From Thysanoteuthis rhombus (lineage: Eukaryota; Mollusca; Cephalopoda; Oegopsida; Thysanoteuthidae), in assembly GCA_963457665.1 (NCBI GenBank), contig OY735224.1, forward strand, positions 52,628,929 through 52,692,928: a stretch of DNA of 64,000 bases. The letters are read 5' to 3'. Each line of letters begins with the position of its first letter. Positions within the stretch are counted from its first letter, which is position 1. Positions 24,064 through 34,789 of the stretch are shown here, in pieces. The position numbers and the translations under genes are program-made. Under the pieces are notes generated by a model. The model saw only the letters and a program-made list of their open reading frames with translations, made no database searches and was not told the origin of the DNA.

Positions 24064-24362
24064 GTGAGCGTGCAGCATTTATGTGCGCATGTGCAGTGCG
24101 AATCCGATTATGGTTAACAGCAGACGGCATTTGCAAACGTAATCCGGGCACTTGATACGAACTGTCTTGTCTGTTTGCAGATGCACCCTGAGCTGGTGAT
24201 GTGGGGGGTGCAGGGGTGATGGGGGTGCAGGGGCGCCTGGGACTATCTAGGCCTGAAAGTCCGATGTACGCACGAACGCACATCGGAGATATGTGCGCGC
24301 ATCGTGTGAGCCATATACATACATCTAATTCATGGAGTCTCAGAGAATTCGGTCAATAAAAA
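23316..24362. other. Unclassified DNA; (GA)n at about 24030-24062
   Basis: A 95-codon + strand open frame at 23707-23994 has no recognisable motif. A GA microsatellite follows it, then a G-rich stretch near 24200-24240. Confidence 0.4.
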
Positions 24363-24650
24363 ATTTGGAAACGGGTTTAGTAAGTCACTCAATAGAAACC
24401 ATCACGTGACCAACGCTTTTTGGCAGCATGTCGTGTTGAGGGTGATCAATTAGAAAAAAATGATAAAAGGTGCTCGACGAATAAGTTACTTCTCTCACCT
24501 TTTCTTGGGCAGTGATCACTAAAAAAGTCTGAATTTTCAGTAAAATTGTGATGGCTGCTGGACAAAAAGTAAGGGAACAATTCAGCAAGAGGCTACATTG
24601 CAAATTCGACCCCCACGTATCTAAGGACGGGATTTATAAAAGAAATGCAG
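24363..24650 (+). repeat. Family A copy, 3'-truncated
   Basis: GTCACTCAATAGAAACCATC, ACGTGACCAACG, GGCAGCATGTCGTGTTG, GTGATCAATTAG, AATAAGTTACTTCTCTCACC, GGGCAGTGATCACT. Ends where the next copy begins, so two copies lie head to tail. Confidence 0.8.
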
Positions 24651-24662
24651 TTAATATATATG

Positions 24663-24927
24663 ACATGTCTGGTTAGTCACTCAAAAGAAACCTTCACACG
24701 ACCAACATCTTTTGGTAACGATTCCGTCGTTGGGGACGATCAATTAAAAAAATGGAAAATGTGGTGATCAATGTATAGGTTACTTTTCTTGCCTTTTGTT
24801 GAGCTGTGATCACTGAAAAAAGTTGGAATTTCCAGGAAAAAGCAGGTGTGTAGATGCCCATAGACTAAGAGATCAATTTAAAATGAAATTGTAAATTGTC
24901 ACTCTTACAAAAAGACTATACAGGGAA

Positions 24928-25009
<82 letters not shown>

Positions 25010-25210
25010 CCAAAATGGATTGAAAAAAGTTTTTTCTAGGCATAACCAGGAGTAAATGTTCTTATTTTCAGCCCACTAGCTCCATTATTGTGACCTGTAC
25101 GTGCGATACATACATAGCTAGCCGGTTTGTCAGCGAGACAGACCAACTTGAAAACTGAAGAGACTTATGTTGACAGTTTTGGTGACAGTTTTACTTGACG
25201 GTTACTGATT
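24663..25210 (+). repeat. Family A copy, near full length, with internal (TA)n
   Basis: From TGTCTGGTTAGTCACTC to GAAAACTGAAGAGACTTATG, TTGACAGTTTTGGTGACAG. A (TA)n run at 24931-25008 interrupts it between the GACTATACAGG block and the TCTAGGCATAA block. Without the TA run it is about 470 bases, my best estimate of the family's length. Confidence 0.8.
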
Positions 25211-25594
25211 CAACCTGGTTGATCAAGATTTATCGATAATTCAAAACAAAACAAAACCTAACACAAGAACCATAAGTTCAATGGTGCATCCACCATCGGT
25301 GGTAGAAGTAGCAGAAAAGGGAGGAAGAAAAAGGAGAAGTGAGAGATTCAATTGATTTTCATATTCGTATAATATTTCGATATTGGAGAGATATTCTACG
25401 AGAATCATCTCTGATGAAAAGCATATTTGTTCTTTTCAGGCTTTGTTCGACAATTTTTGGCTATAATAGGGATCTCGAACAAAAAGTCTGGTGAAAAAAA
25501 TGATTGGAATAAGAGTTTAACCTTTGAATGCCATAACAAGAACCGACCGATAGACCTACCAAAAAGCGTCTTATATGCGTGAACAAGGGTGAAT
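25211..25594. other. No recognisable feature
   Basis: AT-rich sequence with no supported element. Confidence 0.35.
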
Positions 25595-25790
25595 GTCGCA
25601 GGACATAAACTCAACGATCAATGTAGCATGAACTTACATTGTGAATTGATAAAAAACAAGAAAATAAAAAAACAAACAAACCAGAAAACCTACAAATACA
25701 TATAAAAAATATGAGTAATTGTTTAAAAACGTTCAGCCCTCTAACTCTGTTGGTGCGACTTGTACACTTGATATATACATAGATATATAC
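25595..25790 (+). repeat. Family A fragment
   Basis: ACTCAACGATCAATGTAGC, ATGAACTTACATTGTGAATT, TTCAGCCCTCTAACTCTGTT and ACTTGATATATACATAG are the family's middle and 3' blocks. It runs into CATA/CA/TA microsatellite. Confidence 0.7.
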
Positions 25791-25903
25791 TTACATATGT
25801 ATGTGAGCATGTATATACCTGCTCACATACATACATTAATACACACACACACACACACACACACATACATTTATATATATATATCATATATATATATATA
25901 TCT
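25791..25903. repeat. CATA/(CA)n/(TA)n microsatellite
   Basis: Mixed CATA, CACA and TATA runs between the family A fragment and the hammerhead-like unit. Confidence 0.9.
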
Positions 25904-26130
25904 TCCATAGGAATAGAGCATTCTGATGGATGAGGAGTTCCTGCGTAAATGAATATATCACTTAAATTCAGCCTTACTGACAACCCAGTTCCCTAGTCCA
26001 GAAGGTGGATATCGGCCTCCGGGTCCGATGTGAGGGTTTTAATTCTGCCTCGCATTACTGGATGGGTTAAAGTCTAAAGCGACCCTGAAGAGATGTAATA
26101 CATCGAAACAGCTGTCTGTGGATGACACAA
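25904..26130 (+). mobile_element. Microsatellite-bounded unit with hammerhead-like core
   Basis: A 227-base unit lies between two (TA)n runs. Near its 3' end, 26085-26116 reads CTGAAGA, a 5-bp hairpin (GATGT/ACATC, loop AAT), GAAA, the palindrome ACAGCTGT and GUC as possible cleavage triplet. That is a complete hammerhead core in the right order, with a very short stem III as in Penelope-linked and satellite hammerheads. A stem I is not obvious. No ORF; possibly a Penelope 3' end or a retrozyme-like element. Confidence 0.5.
26085..26116 (+). ncRNA. Hammerhead ribozyme-like core
   Basis: CUGAAGA (26085-26091), stem II 26092-26096/26100-26104, GAAA (26105-26108), stem III ACA/UGU (26108-26110/26113-26115), predicted cleavage after C26116. 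All invariant core bases are present. Stem III can form only as a 3-bp stem with a 2-base loop or between two copies, and stem I is weak, so activity is uncertain. Confidence 0.45.
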
Positions 26131-26132
26131 TG

Positions 26133-26196
<64 letters not shown>

Positions 26197-26400
26197 AAAC
26201 GTATACATGTGTACATACATGTACACATCCATATTCATACATGCATATGTACATTTATACATGCATACATATACACACACATACATACATTAATGCATGC
26301 GTATATAATACATGCACACATACATGCATACTTGTATACATATATGCACGCATATATACAAACGTACTGGTACAAATACATGCACACACATATACATAGA
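26131..26400. repeat. (TA)n then CATA-rich simple repeat
   Basis: TA run to 26192, then irregular ACATACATG/CATATA sequence to about 26400. His-Ile-Tyr open frames here are artefacts. Confidence 0.9.
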
Positions 26401-26669
26401 TTTCAAATCAAAACTGAATTTACATCAATTTGCACTCTCAAAAAACATTTCCAAAACCCACGTATAGAAAACGCAATGAGAATCCAATGTTTTTTTTCTT
26501 CAACAGCAACGAAAGGCGCCAGTTCTAGGAACGGCAGAGATTTCAATGGCAATACTAGATTTGAATCGGTTAACATCGTTTGTAAGGAATTACGACACCC
26601 GCAGAGAGAGTGGTTAAAGAAAGATCGGCAGTATTCATAATAAAGAAAGAAATATGTTATTATTATAAA
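26401..26669. other. No recognisable feature
   Basis: Unclassified sequence between two microsatellites. Confidence 0.35.
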
Positions 26670-26670
26670 A

Positions 26671-26716
<46 letters not shown>
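26670..26716. repeat. (TG)n microsatellite
   Basis: Perfect TG run followed by a run of G. Confidence 0.95.
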
Positions 26717-26718
<2 letters not shown>

Positions 26719-26893
26719 GGGGGGGTAATAAGAGAGAGAAAGAAAAAGATTTTTTTCACGTCATATTACGTTATATTATTCCTTTTTCAAAAATCAAATC
26801 TCGAGACGAAAAAATAGAAAATGAAAGAAAGGACAGAAAATTTAAAAATACAGACCAAACAGTGTTCATGACTAATGTATACGTTCATGCACA

Positions 26894-26972
26894 TGCACAC
26901 ACACACTCACACACACACACGCTCACACACACACACACACTCACACACACACACACACTCACACACACACAT

Positions 26973-27013
<41 letters not shown>

Positions 27014-27050
27014 GATAGATAGATAGGTAGATAGATAAATAGATATATAT
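26894..27050. repeat. (CA)n-(TA)n-(GATA)n compound microsatellite
   Basis: CACACACT units, then TA, then TAGA/GATA. Confidence 0.95.
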
Positions 27051-27254
27051 ATTCATTTTTATTTTTCCTTTGCCAGTGAATTACTTTACATTTCAGATAG
27101 TATTTTCTTTTTTCGATGCAACTGTTATTTTTTTTGTTTCAGACATTTTAACTGGGATTATCAGGAAAATCGATTGGAAACAAACATTTTTTGATATCAT
27201 GAATATTTTTTTGCGACAAAATTATATATGCAACGTTGCATATTTTGAAAAGAG

Positions 27255-28285
27255 CTAAACCACCATAGCCATCAAAGGGGGTCCTATTTTTGTTTATATG
27301 TTCGCATGTTTGTTTGTTTTTGTGTTTGCTTGTGTATTTGTTTGTTTGTGTGTTCGTGTGTTTGTTTGTTTGTGTGGTAGTATGCGTGTTTGTGTGCTGT
27401 GTATTTGTGCATGTTTCTGTGTTTGTGTGTGTGTGCTTTTTTGTGTATGTGTTTGTTCATATGTTTATTTGTGTGTTTGATTTTTGTATGTGTTTGCAGG
27501 TTTGTTAGTGTGTGTGTTTTTGTATTTATTTTGTGTTTGTGTATTTGTTTCTTTGTATGTGTGTGTGTTTGTGAGAGTGTGTGTTTGTGTGTTTTTGTCT
27601 GTTTGTTCGTGTGTTCGTGTACTTGTGTGTGTATGTGTGTGTGTTTTTGTCTATGTTTTTATGCATTTATTTGTGTGCTTGTCTATGTTTGTCTGTGCAT
27701 TTGTTTGTATGTGTGTGCGTGTGCGTGTGTGTTTGTGTGTTTGTCCGTGTATTTGCGTGTTTGTTTGTATGTTTATGTATTTGTATGTTAGTGTGTGTGT
27801 TTGTATGTTTGTGTGTAGTTTTGTGTGTTTGTGTGGTTGTGCGTGTATGCTTGTGTGTTTATTTGTGTTTTTATGTGTTTGTCTGTTTTTGAGTGTTTGT
27901 GTGTATTCGTATGTTTGTATGTGTTTGTATGTGTTTTTGTGTGTTTATGCGTTTGTATGTGTTTGAGTGTGTATTTGTGTGTTTCTGTGTGTTTCTGTGA
28001 GTTCGTGTGTTTGTATGTGTATTTGTGTGTGTGTTTCAGAGCCCATACTTGAAAATTGGCCTCAGCACTTCTCTAAACCTTTACTCAAATTTTTTCTCTT
28101 TTTTTGACCCCTATTAGATCTTATTTGTTGGGTGCATTAATGAAATTTAGCTCGTCCAGAATCTAAATGTTTCTAGATAATTGTACATGTTTTTTTTTTG
28201 TTTTTTTAACGTCCGTCGAAAACGCCAGTGATGTCATGAACAGAACTTATTCTAACCATATTTATTCTTTAACAGATTTTTTTTT
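27255..28285 (+). repeat. Family F repeat with 0.75-kb GT-rich expansion
   Basis: Family F begins with CCATAGCCATCAAAGG and, after the expansion, continues with ACTTGAAAATTGGC, CTCAGCACTTCT, TTTTGACC, a GATGTCATGAACAGAA block and a CCATATTTATT end. Bases 27290-28037 are TTTGTGTG/GTGTTTGT repeats where other copies have only a short GTGCGTGTTTGTG-like seed. Frames of 60-160 codons (Cys-Val-Phe) in all + frames are artefacts. Confidence 0.8.
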
Positions 28286-28797
28286 CAAATGACTTAAAAA
28301 TTTGACGCCAAGGTTGTTTTATTATTGACTGGGTTGGCGAGTCAGGTCATTTCCTTGTTTGAAATATGAAACATCTTTATACGATTTCATATCAATATGG
28401 AATCAAAATTGAATCAAATGTTATTCGTAATTCTTGAAGATACAAATTTTTTCAGGCGAGAACATAACATATGTGTGTCCACACACACGTAGACGGGTTT
28501 TTAAGAAATGGATAAATGATCCAACAGAATTATAACAGACTGTGTTATATAATATTGATGATCCCCCTTTAATACACGATGAATGTTTCATTTAGCGTAG
28601 ACAACGCACTTTATTTTATTGACATTGTCAAGGCCAAATGATACAGTCACAGGAAATGACGGGAGACCATGTCAAATAATAGTTTTAATACTATAATATT
28701 ATATAACGCAATATATATATATATATATAGTGACTTGAAAAAGTGATTCAACTGATGATCCCTACAAGAAAATTTCGTTGTGATTTGTAATAAAAAA
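28286..28797. other. No gene; short (TA)n at 28711-28729
   Basis: No recognised repeat family apart from the TA run. Confidence 0.4.
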
Positions 28798-29055
28798 AGG
28801 TTGTCAGATATCCTTGCAACATAACCAACCAATTGCTATTTGAATTTTTATAATGTCTTCTATCATATCTCTGACTCGTGTTTTTCTTTTCATGTACTGT
28901 GCTGTCTGGTGACCTTTCAATGAAAAGTTGAGCATGATTTTCTCCTGTACACGCTACTTGGTTCTCAGCTTGAGTGTTATTCTCCTGATCAGGGTTCCAC
29001 GTTTCAGCTCCGTAGGTGGCCATATAGACATGCATCGATTGTAAACTCTTCTATG
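28798..29055 (-). mobile_element. RTE-like LINE fragment (copy 9a)
   Basis: Minus strand: readable MATYGAETWNPDQ, a shifted (I)ERSPDSTVHEKK stretch and (N)WLVMLQGYL, all equivalents of the family's C-terminal region. It lacks both the 3' tail and the RT core. Confidence 0.75.
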
Positions 29056-29204
29056 TTTAAAAAATCAAGTAGCATGTGGACTTTTACTAAGTTAAAACTT
29101 AAAATATAGGGAGGGTACGCATTAGGAGATAAGTTCTCCTTTATTTCAAAACTAGCGAATGAACTAATAAGATGAAAAACCCTCTTCTTAGTTACTAAGT
29201 ATCT

Positions 29205-29350
29205 AGTGAACTCTACGTGGTTTTCAGTCTGAAGGACTATGTTTGAGTTAGGTTCCATATTTCAGCTCCATGGTTATAGACCATTTTTCTAAGGAAAAAT
29301 AGAATTTTCTTGTTGTTCAAGGTCGAATTTGCTGTATCGAAACCTTGTCA
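29205..29350 (-). mobile_element. RTE-like LINE fragment (copy 9b)
   Basis: Minus strand: equivalents of (A)SSTLNNKKIL, MEPNSNIVLQTE and NHVEFTR. It overlaps copy 9a in element coordinates, so these are two insertions or a duplication, separated by 150 unclassified bases. Confidence 0.6.
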
Positions 29351-29454
29351 AAAGCCAACTAGTGTGCCTTCATCAAGCAAGTTTTGGAACTGTGTAGATG
29401 CAAACATGTGTCTCTGCAAACGTGAATATTTGTGCACATGAGTGAATGCACACC

Positions 29455-29458
<4 letters not shown>

Positions 29459-29500
<42 letters not shown>
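29459..29500. repeat. (GA)n microsatellite
   Basis: Perfect GA run of 42 bases. Confidence 0.95.
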
Positions 29501-29504
<4 letters not shown>

Positions 29505-29604
29505 TCGGGGAGAAAATTTGGGTCAGAACAAAAGCAATAAAAAAAAATAACGAATGACGAAGGCAGTGTGAAGGGAAAAAAAGAGAGAAAAACTCACCAT
29601 CACG

Positions 29605-30035
29605 GTCAATAATTGAACTATCATAGCGTCAAATTTTGAATTCATGTTAAGTTCCACGGAATCATAAATATGGTCAGAATAAATTCTATGTATGACATCA
29701 CAGGCGTTTTCACCGGAAGACATAAAATGAAGTATAAAAAACAAAACAAAACAAAAAAAAAACGCCTAAAAACATTTGATTCAGGAGAATATCGATGTTA
29801 TTAATGAACCTGTCGAAATAAGACCCCATAAATTTTGTAAATGCTTTCTTTCAAAAAATTAAAAAGAACATTTTGGATGGGGTCTAATAGAGTGCCGTTG
29901 CTAATTTTCAAGTCTGAGAACAAAACAGTATGGCCAAGAGCGCTGGAACAAACAAAAAAACAAACAAACAAACAAACACACCAACACAAGCTTATATAAT
30001 AGAGGATAGAACCTTTTGCCACCTTTGATGGCTAC
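29605..30035 (-). repeat. Family F copy
   Basis: Minus-strand copy: TCACGGTCAATAATTGAACTATC start, GTCAGAATAAATTCTATG, CATCACAGGCGTTTTC, AATTTTCAAGTCTGAGAAC, GGCCAAGAGCGCTGGAAC, a CAAACAAACAAAC seed, and CACCTTTGATGGCTACGGTT at the end. About 430 bases, close to full length. Confidence 0.8.
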
Positions 30036-30045
30036 GGTTGTTCAA

Positions 30046-30450
30046 CCAGTCTGGTTAGTCACCCGATGGAAACCGTGACGCGACTATGAATTTGAAAAAA
30101 AATTGATGCATGGTGAGCAATGGATAAGCTATTTCTCTCATCTTTTGTTTGGACGGTGATCATTAAAAAGGCTGAATCTCGAAATATATAGGTGGGCACG
30201 AAATAGTGATCAATTTAGCAGAAACTTACATTCTGAATTGACACCCCAGCACTATTTAGGAGGAATCAGAAAAAATTTTATGTTGTAGACATAATAAAGA
30301 GTGAATGTTTGAATGTTCAGCCCTCTAGCTCCATCGGTGCAGCCTGTGCGTGAAGTACATTGATAAACAGAGAGTCAGTCTAAGAGCCTGACAAGCAAAG
30401 ATGAAAACTGGAGAAATCCAAGTTGACAGTTTTGGTTGACAGCTTCTAAA
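30046..30450 (+). repeat. Family A copy, near full length
   Basis: CAGTCTGGTTAGTCACCCG to GGTTGACAGCTTC. All the family's blocks are in order, with small deletions in the 5' part. Confidence 0.8.
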
Positions 30451-30854
30451 GCCTAAAATGATGACGAAAATAGAGAAGAAAATCGATGACTCCGTAGAGA
30501 TCGCAACGCGACCAATAGCTTGGGGATGATCAATTAAAAAAATGGTAAAAGGGGTGATCAATGAACAAGTTACACCTCTCACCTGTTGTGGAATTACACA
30601 TAAGCTGGATATTAAAACAAACAAGTGAACACTTACAAGGGGCAACAATTTAGCATAAAATTACATTACGAATTGAACCTCCAAACTAAAAACTTATTTC
30701 GGGTGGGTGGTTTTTAAAAGAAGGAGAAAAATGTTTTCACTAGACATGATAAAAAATAAATAATGATATTTTCAGCAATTTGTACAACTTGCACGTGCGA
30801 CAGATAGATTGACAGGCAACCAGCTTAACTTTATTGGTGTAGCATATACGAGTG

Positions 30855-30856
<2 letters not shown>

Positions 30857-30945
<89 letters not shown>

Positions 30946-30951
30946 CATATA
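30857..30951. repeat. (TA)n microsatellite
   Basis: TA run of about 85 bases, then ACATACATATATA. Confidence 0.95.
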
Positions 30952-31098
30952 TAATGTGTACTTTAGAGAGTGAGACAGACTCTGGAGTGAAGTTTTTCGC
31001 GGTAAGGTTTATTAATCCTTATATGTCAATAGTCCATACATGTTTCGGGATTCTTCCCATCATCAGTGCTGTGTGCTGTGTGAGTGTGTATTAAAATG
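30952..31098 (-). mobile_element. Penelope-like element 3' end with intact hammerhead-like core
   Basis: Almost the same as 18999-19135. On the minus strand: CTGATGA, a GGGA/TCCC hairpin (loop AGAA), GAAA, ACATGT and GTA, then TGGAC. Core bases are all present in this copy. The element's end AGAGTGAGACAGACTC is at the left. The middle encodes HSTDDGKNPETCMD in one frame, by chance. Confidence 0.65.
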
Positions 31099-31100
31099 TA

Positions 31101-31152
<52 letters not shown>
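31099..31152. repeat. (TA)n microsatellite
   Basis: TA run adjoining the Penelope-like piece. Confidence 0.95.
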
Positions 31153-31154
<2 letters not shown>

Positions 31155-31210
31155 AGCCGAACCATCTTGAAAACTGAAGAAAACTATTTTGACAGTTTTG
31201 CTGTGACATG

Positions 31211-31814
31211 ATACTACGATGAAAGAGTGTATCATCGATAATCAAGATTCATTAACTTTTTCATTTCGTTCAACTTGATTATAACTTGACTGAAGGCGAG
31301 AATCGGCATCCCATACTGATATCTCAAATCTCTAAGTCCGGACATTAGAAACCCTGGGCACTCGACCCTGGCTGACCTCTGTGAAGGGGCAAACGTCTTC
31401 AATTCTTGTTTAAGCGCCGGAGGTCCTTTTTTTCTTTTTTCGGATTTTCGTGTTCTAACATGCTCGAGTTTTGGGCACTTGAAAATTTATCGATGGATTT
31501 TCTCGCATTGGTGGGAAAGACTACCTACCTATCAGGACGGGTCACGTGACGCCACGTTGCCAATGGATTCATTGAGTTTCCAAAAGTGACTCTAAAAGGT
31601 TTTTAGTGGAATTAGTCTAAACTCCGCAACTGAAGCCATCAGAAGTATATATTGAGCGCTACCATAATCACCCTCCCCTCATTGATGGTTGGTCGGGTGG
31701 GTCATTTTGGGGATTTGATAATGGAGAAGGAAAGAATATCGAATGAAGGATAAAAGGAAAAAAATAAACAAAAAACAGAAGGAAATGAACAATCAAGAAA
31801 AATCAGGAAGCATT
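31211..31814. other. No recognisable feature
   Basis: Unclassified sequence, no open frame worth calling. Confidence 0.35.
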
Positions 31815-32560
31815 CAGAGAACGCACACCTCTGCCAACGCCATTGTCATTATAAATTGAATGAAAATAACTTCATATATAGCTACAAAGCAAGATCAGCG
31901 AAGTAGAAGATTCCTGAATCGGACCCGACGTTTAATTGATTAATCCGAGTTTTCTGGCTCACCCATTCATAAAATGTCTTCGGAATTAATAGAGAACTTT
32001 TAGAAATATTGTGTGGATAAATAACAATGAATGCACATATGCATAACATGACTCGATACATATAAATGTATGCGAATTATGTCTCAATCGAAAATAATTC
32101 CTGTTCCACCCCTAAATTAAATCAATTCCCTGTTTGATTGAAGGATGTACAAAAAATGAGACAGGAAGTCCACCCTTACAGTTAATGTCATTGAAATTCA
32201 GTGAGAACTATTGGAGATATTGAATGGACAGACAGAGAACAGTGAATACATATATCTCTTCCATCTTCGTTGGCACGGGTTAAAATAATGAAAAAAAAAG
32301 TAAGCCAACCGTTCCACAAAATGTTATTGAAATTCGTTCTGAACTATTGGAGATATTGAATAGACAGACAGACAGCAGTGAATACATATATCTCTCCGAT
32401 AATCGTTGGCAAAAGTTAGAATAAATAATCAAAGAAATTGAGAAGGGAAGTCAACCCTTTCCACAAGATGTCATTAAAATTAATTGAGAACTGTTGGGGA
32501 TATTGAATGGACAGACAGACAGGCACCATTGAATACATATATCTCTTGTAACTTCATTGG
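31815..32560. repeat. Dispersed repeat K with internal tandem units
   Basis: The 5' part (CACACCTCTGCCAACGCCATT...) matches the second copy at 41675-42130. The 3' part holds at least three tandem units of about 135-147 bases, each with TTGGAGATATTGAATGGACA, GACAGACAG, GTGAATACATATATCTCT and a TCGTTGGC block, starting near 32211, 32347 and 32494. Confidence 0.65.
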
Positions 32561-33079
32561 CTGAGGTGAAAAAAAAATAAGAAAAGGAGAGAGAGAGAAA
32601 GGAGGGAAGGAAGAAAAGGAGAAAGAAAAACAAAGAAAAGAGAGCAGGTGTCGCCTTGACAACCAAATCTTAATGTTGAGGCTGAGACGGCATTATCGAT
32701 TTTTCCGACGGTGAACTCTTCTCTCCATCTTCCCCTCCTCCTCCTCCTCAACCATCTGAGACATTTCCTGAGAAACTATTGATCAGGATTCACACGCCTG
32801 ACAAGGAAACTCCTTTCCACACCCCAAGTGCACCACTCTCGCTCTCTTATAAGCACGCAACGCACGGGAGCTACTATACCTCCCCTCAAACCCTATCCCC
32901 TAACATCTTGCTACAACCATACTCGTTGCTTCATCGCTCCCCCTTTCCACGTTGTATGGTTTGATTCTTTTCTTCCTTCTTCTTCTGAACCAGTTCTCCC
33001 TCTGCCTCTCCCATAACCACCCTACCAACCACACCCATTGCATTTATTCTGTAAAAAAGCATTTCTAAACACTAGTTGT
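32561..33079. other. Unclassified, GA-rich then C-rich
   Basis: GA-rich at 32565-32645, C-rich at 32740-33020. Short Pro/Ser-rich open frames are not convincing. Confidence 0.35.
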
Positions 33080-33854
33080 GGTATTTTTTTACTCTCCCTC
33101 TCTCTCCCTCACTGTTGTTTTAAACTCTCTTACTTTCTAACTCATTCTCCTCTCCCTGTCTGTCTATCTGTCTGTCTCTCTATCCATCTATCACTGTTTT
33201 GAATTCTCCTTCTCTCTAATTCACCCTCCTTTCTTTTTAACTGCCCTTCCCGCTATCTTTGTTTTGAACCCTCTCTCCCTCCAACTCATTTTTTTCTTTT
33301 TACTCTCTCTTTCTCTTTCCCTCTCTCATTATATTTGTCCTGACGCTCTTTTAGTCGAATTCATCCTCCCCTTTTTTCTACTCTCTCTCTCTCTCTCTCA
33401 CACACACCTTATCTTTGGTTTGAATTTCTTTTCCTCCCTAACACATAGCTCTCTCTTTTTTACTCTTTCCTTCTCTCTCTCAATATCTTTATTTTGTACT
33501 CTTCTTCTCTCAAACCCATATTCTTCTCCTTTCTATCCTCTCTCTCTCTTTCTCTCAAGCTGTCATTGTTTTAAACTCTCTTTCTGTCTAACGCGTAGCA
33601 CTCTCTCTCCTTCTATCTCTCAATAACTTTATTTTGAATTCTCTTTCCTTCTAACACATAGTCTTTCTTTTTTCTTCTCTTTTTCTCTCTCTCATCACCT
33701 GTATCAAATTCTCTTCCTCTCTTATACATAGTCATCTTTTTTTACTCTCTCTCTCCAACACACACTCACACACGCTATCTTTGCTTTAAATTCTCTTTCT
33801 CTCTGATACATAGCCCTTTCTTTTTTGCTCTCTCTCACACACACTCACATACAA

Positions 33855-33920
<66 letters not shown>

Positions 33921-33921
33921 C
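33080..33921. repeat. CT-rich low-complexity region ending in (CA)n-(TA)n
   Basis: Loose units of about 60-70 bases (CTCTCTTT...TAACACATAGC...TTTTGAATT) recur through about 33180-33830, followed by CA and TA microsatellites at 33857-33921. The 120-codon Leu/Ser frame is an artefact. Confidence 0.8.
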
Positions 33922-34317
33922 TTTGTTTTGGACCCTCTTTTTCTCCAACTCATTCTCTTCTCTTATCCCTATCAAATTAGTTTCCATAGTTTCCATCTTC
34001 TTTCTCCATAGATTCCTCCTTCCTTTCCTTGATTAATTGTTGCATTGTAGCAAGTGTTTGCTCGGCTGCAAAACGTTTAGCCTCTTGGCCGAATCATATT
34101 TCAGTCTGCACCGTAGACACCAGGAGACGTTGGAATTGCACTTGTAAACACTCGTTGCTTTGCCAACGGTATACCTCAATATATGTTCTGTGTCAGTATG
34201 CTCACACAGTACAAGTATACCTTGATTGATACGTTCAATTCGTTCCAACATTTTCTACACTTCCAATACCACACTGTGAAAGGATTTATTATAGTTTGAA
34301 ACCGTAAACAAATACCG
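33922..34317. other. No recognisable feature
   Basis: Opposed 66- and 72-codon frames at 34029-34251 cover the same bases on both strands. Neither has a recognisable domain. Confidence 0.35.
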
Positions 34318-34392
34318 TCACCGAGACAATCAAATTAGGTTTCTTCAGTTTTCAAGTTAGTTTGGATGACTATATAAGCATATATGTATGTG

Positions 34393-34424
<32 letters not shown>

Positions 34425-34770
34425 TCACGCGTACATACCGCACCAATGGAGCTATAAGGCTGGTAATTAAAATTTTCCTTGCTATGTCTGCAAAAAAATT
34501 ATTTTCAAAAATTCTTCTCGTTGATAAGTTTTTAGAGGAGGTTCAATTTGCAATGTAAACTTGAGTTAAATTTATCCCTTTGTTCGTGCCCCCTTTCTTC
34601 CATTTTTGATTCATACATTTTTAATGATTATAGCCTTACAAAATATGAGAGAAGAAATTTATTTATTGATCATTCCTTTTTGCGATTAAAAAAATATTAA
34701 TCATCCACAACACATAAGAGATGTCGGTTACGTGAAGGTTTCTATTGAGTGACTAAGCAGACCTGTTTTC
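34318..34770 (-). repeat. Family A copy, near full length
   Basis: Minus-strand copy from GTTTCTTCAGTTTTCAAG through a (GTAT)n expansion at 34380-34425, the CAATGGAGCTATAAGGCTG block, TTTGCAATGTAAACTTGAG, and TTCTATTGAGTGACTAAGCA at the end. Confidence 0.8.
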
Positions 34771-34789
34771 TATATTGTTTAAAGCTGTA

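Larger units (their letters stand above)
30490..31210 (+). repeat. Family A copy split by (TA)n and a Penelope-like 3' piece
   Basis: Left part 30490-30856 runs to the GTGATACATATA block; right part 31153-31210 resumes with TCTTGAAAACTGAAGAAAAC and a GACAGTTTTG end. Between them lie (TA)n, a 147-base Penelope-like piece and (TA)n. The insertion went into the TA-rich GATACATACATA site of family A. Confidence 0.75.

Noticed and set aside
27290-28052. Overlapping Cys/Val/Phe-rich frames of 60-160 codons
   Set aside because: Products of TTTGTGTG repeats; open in all three + frames.
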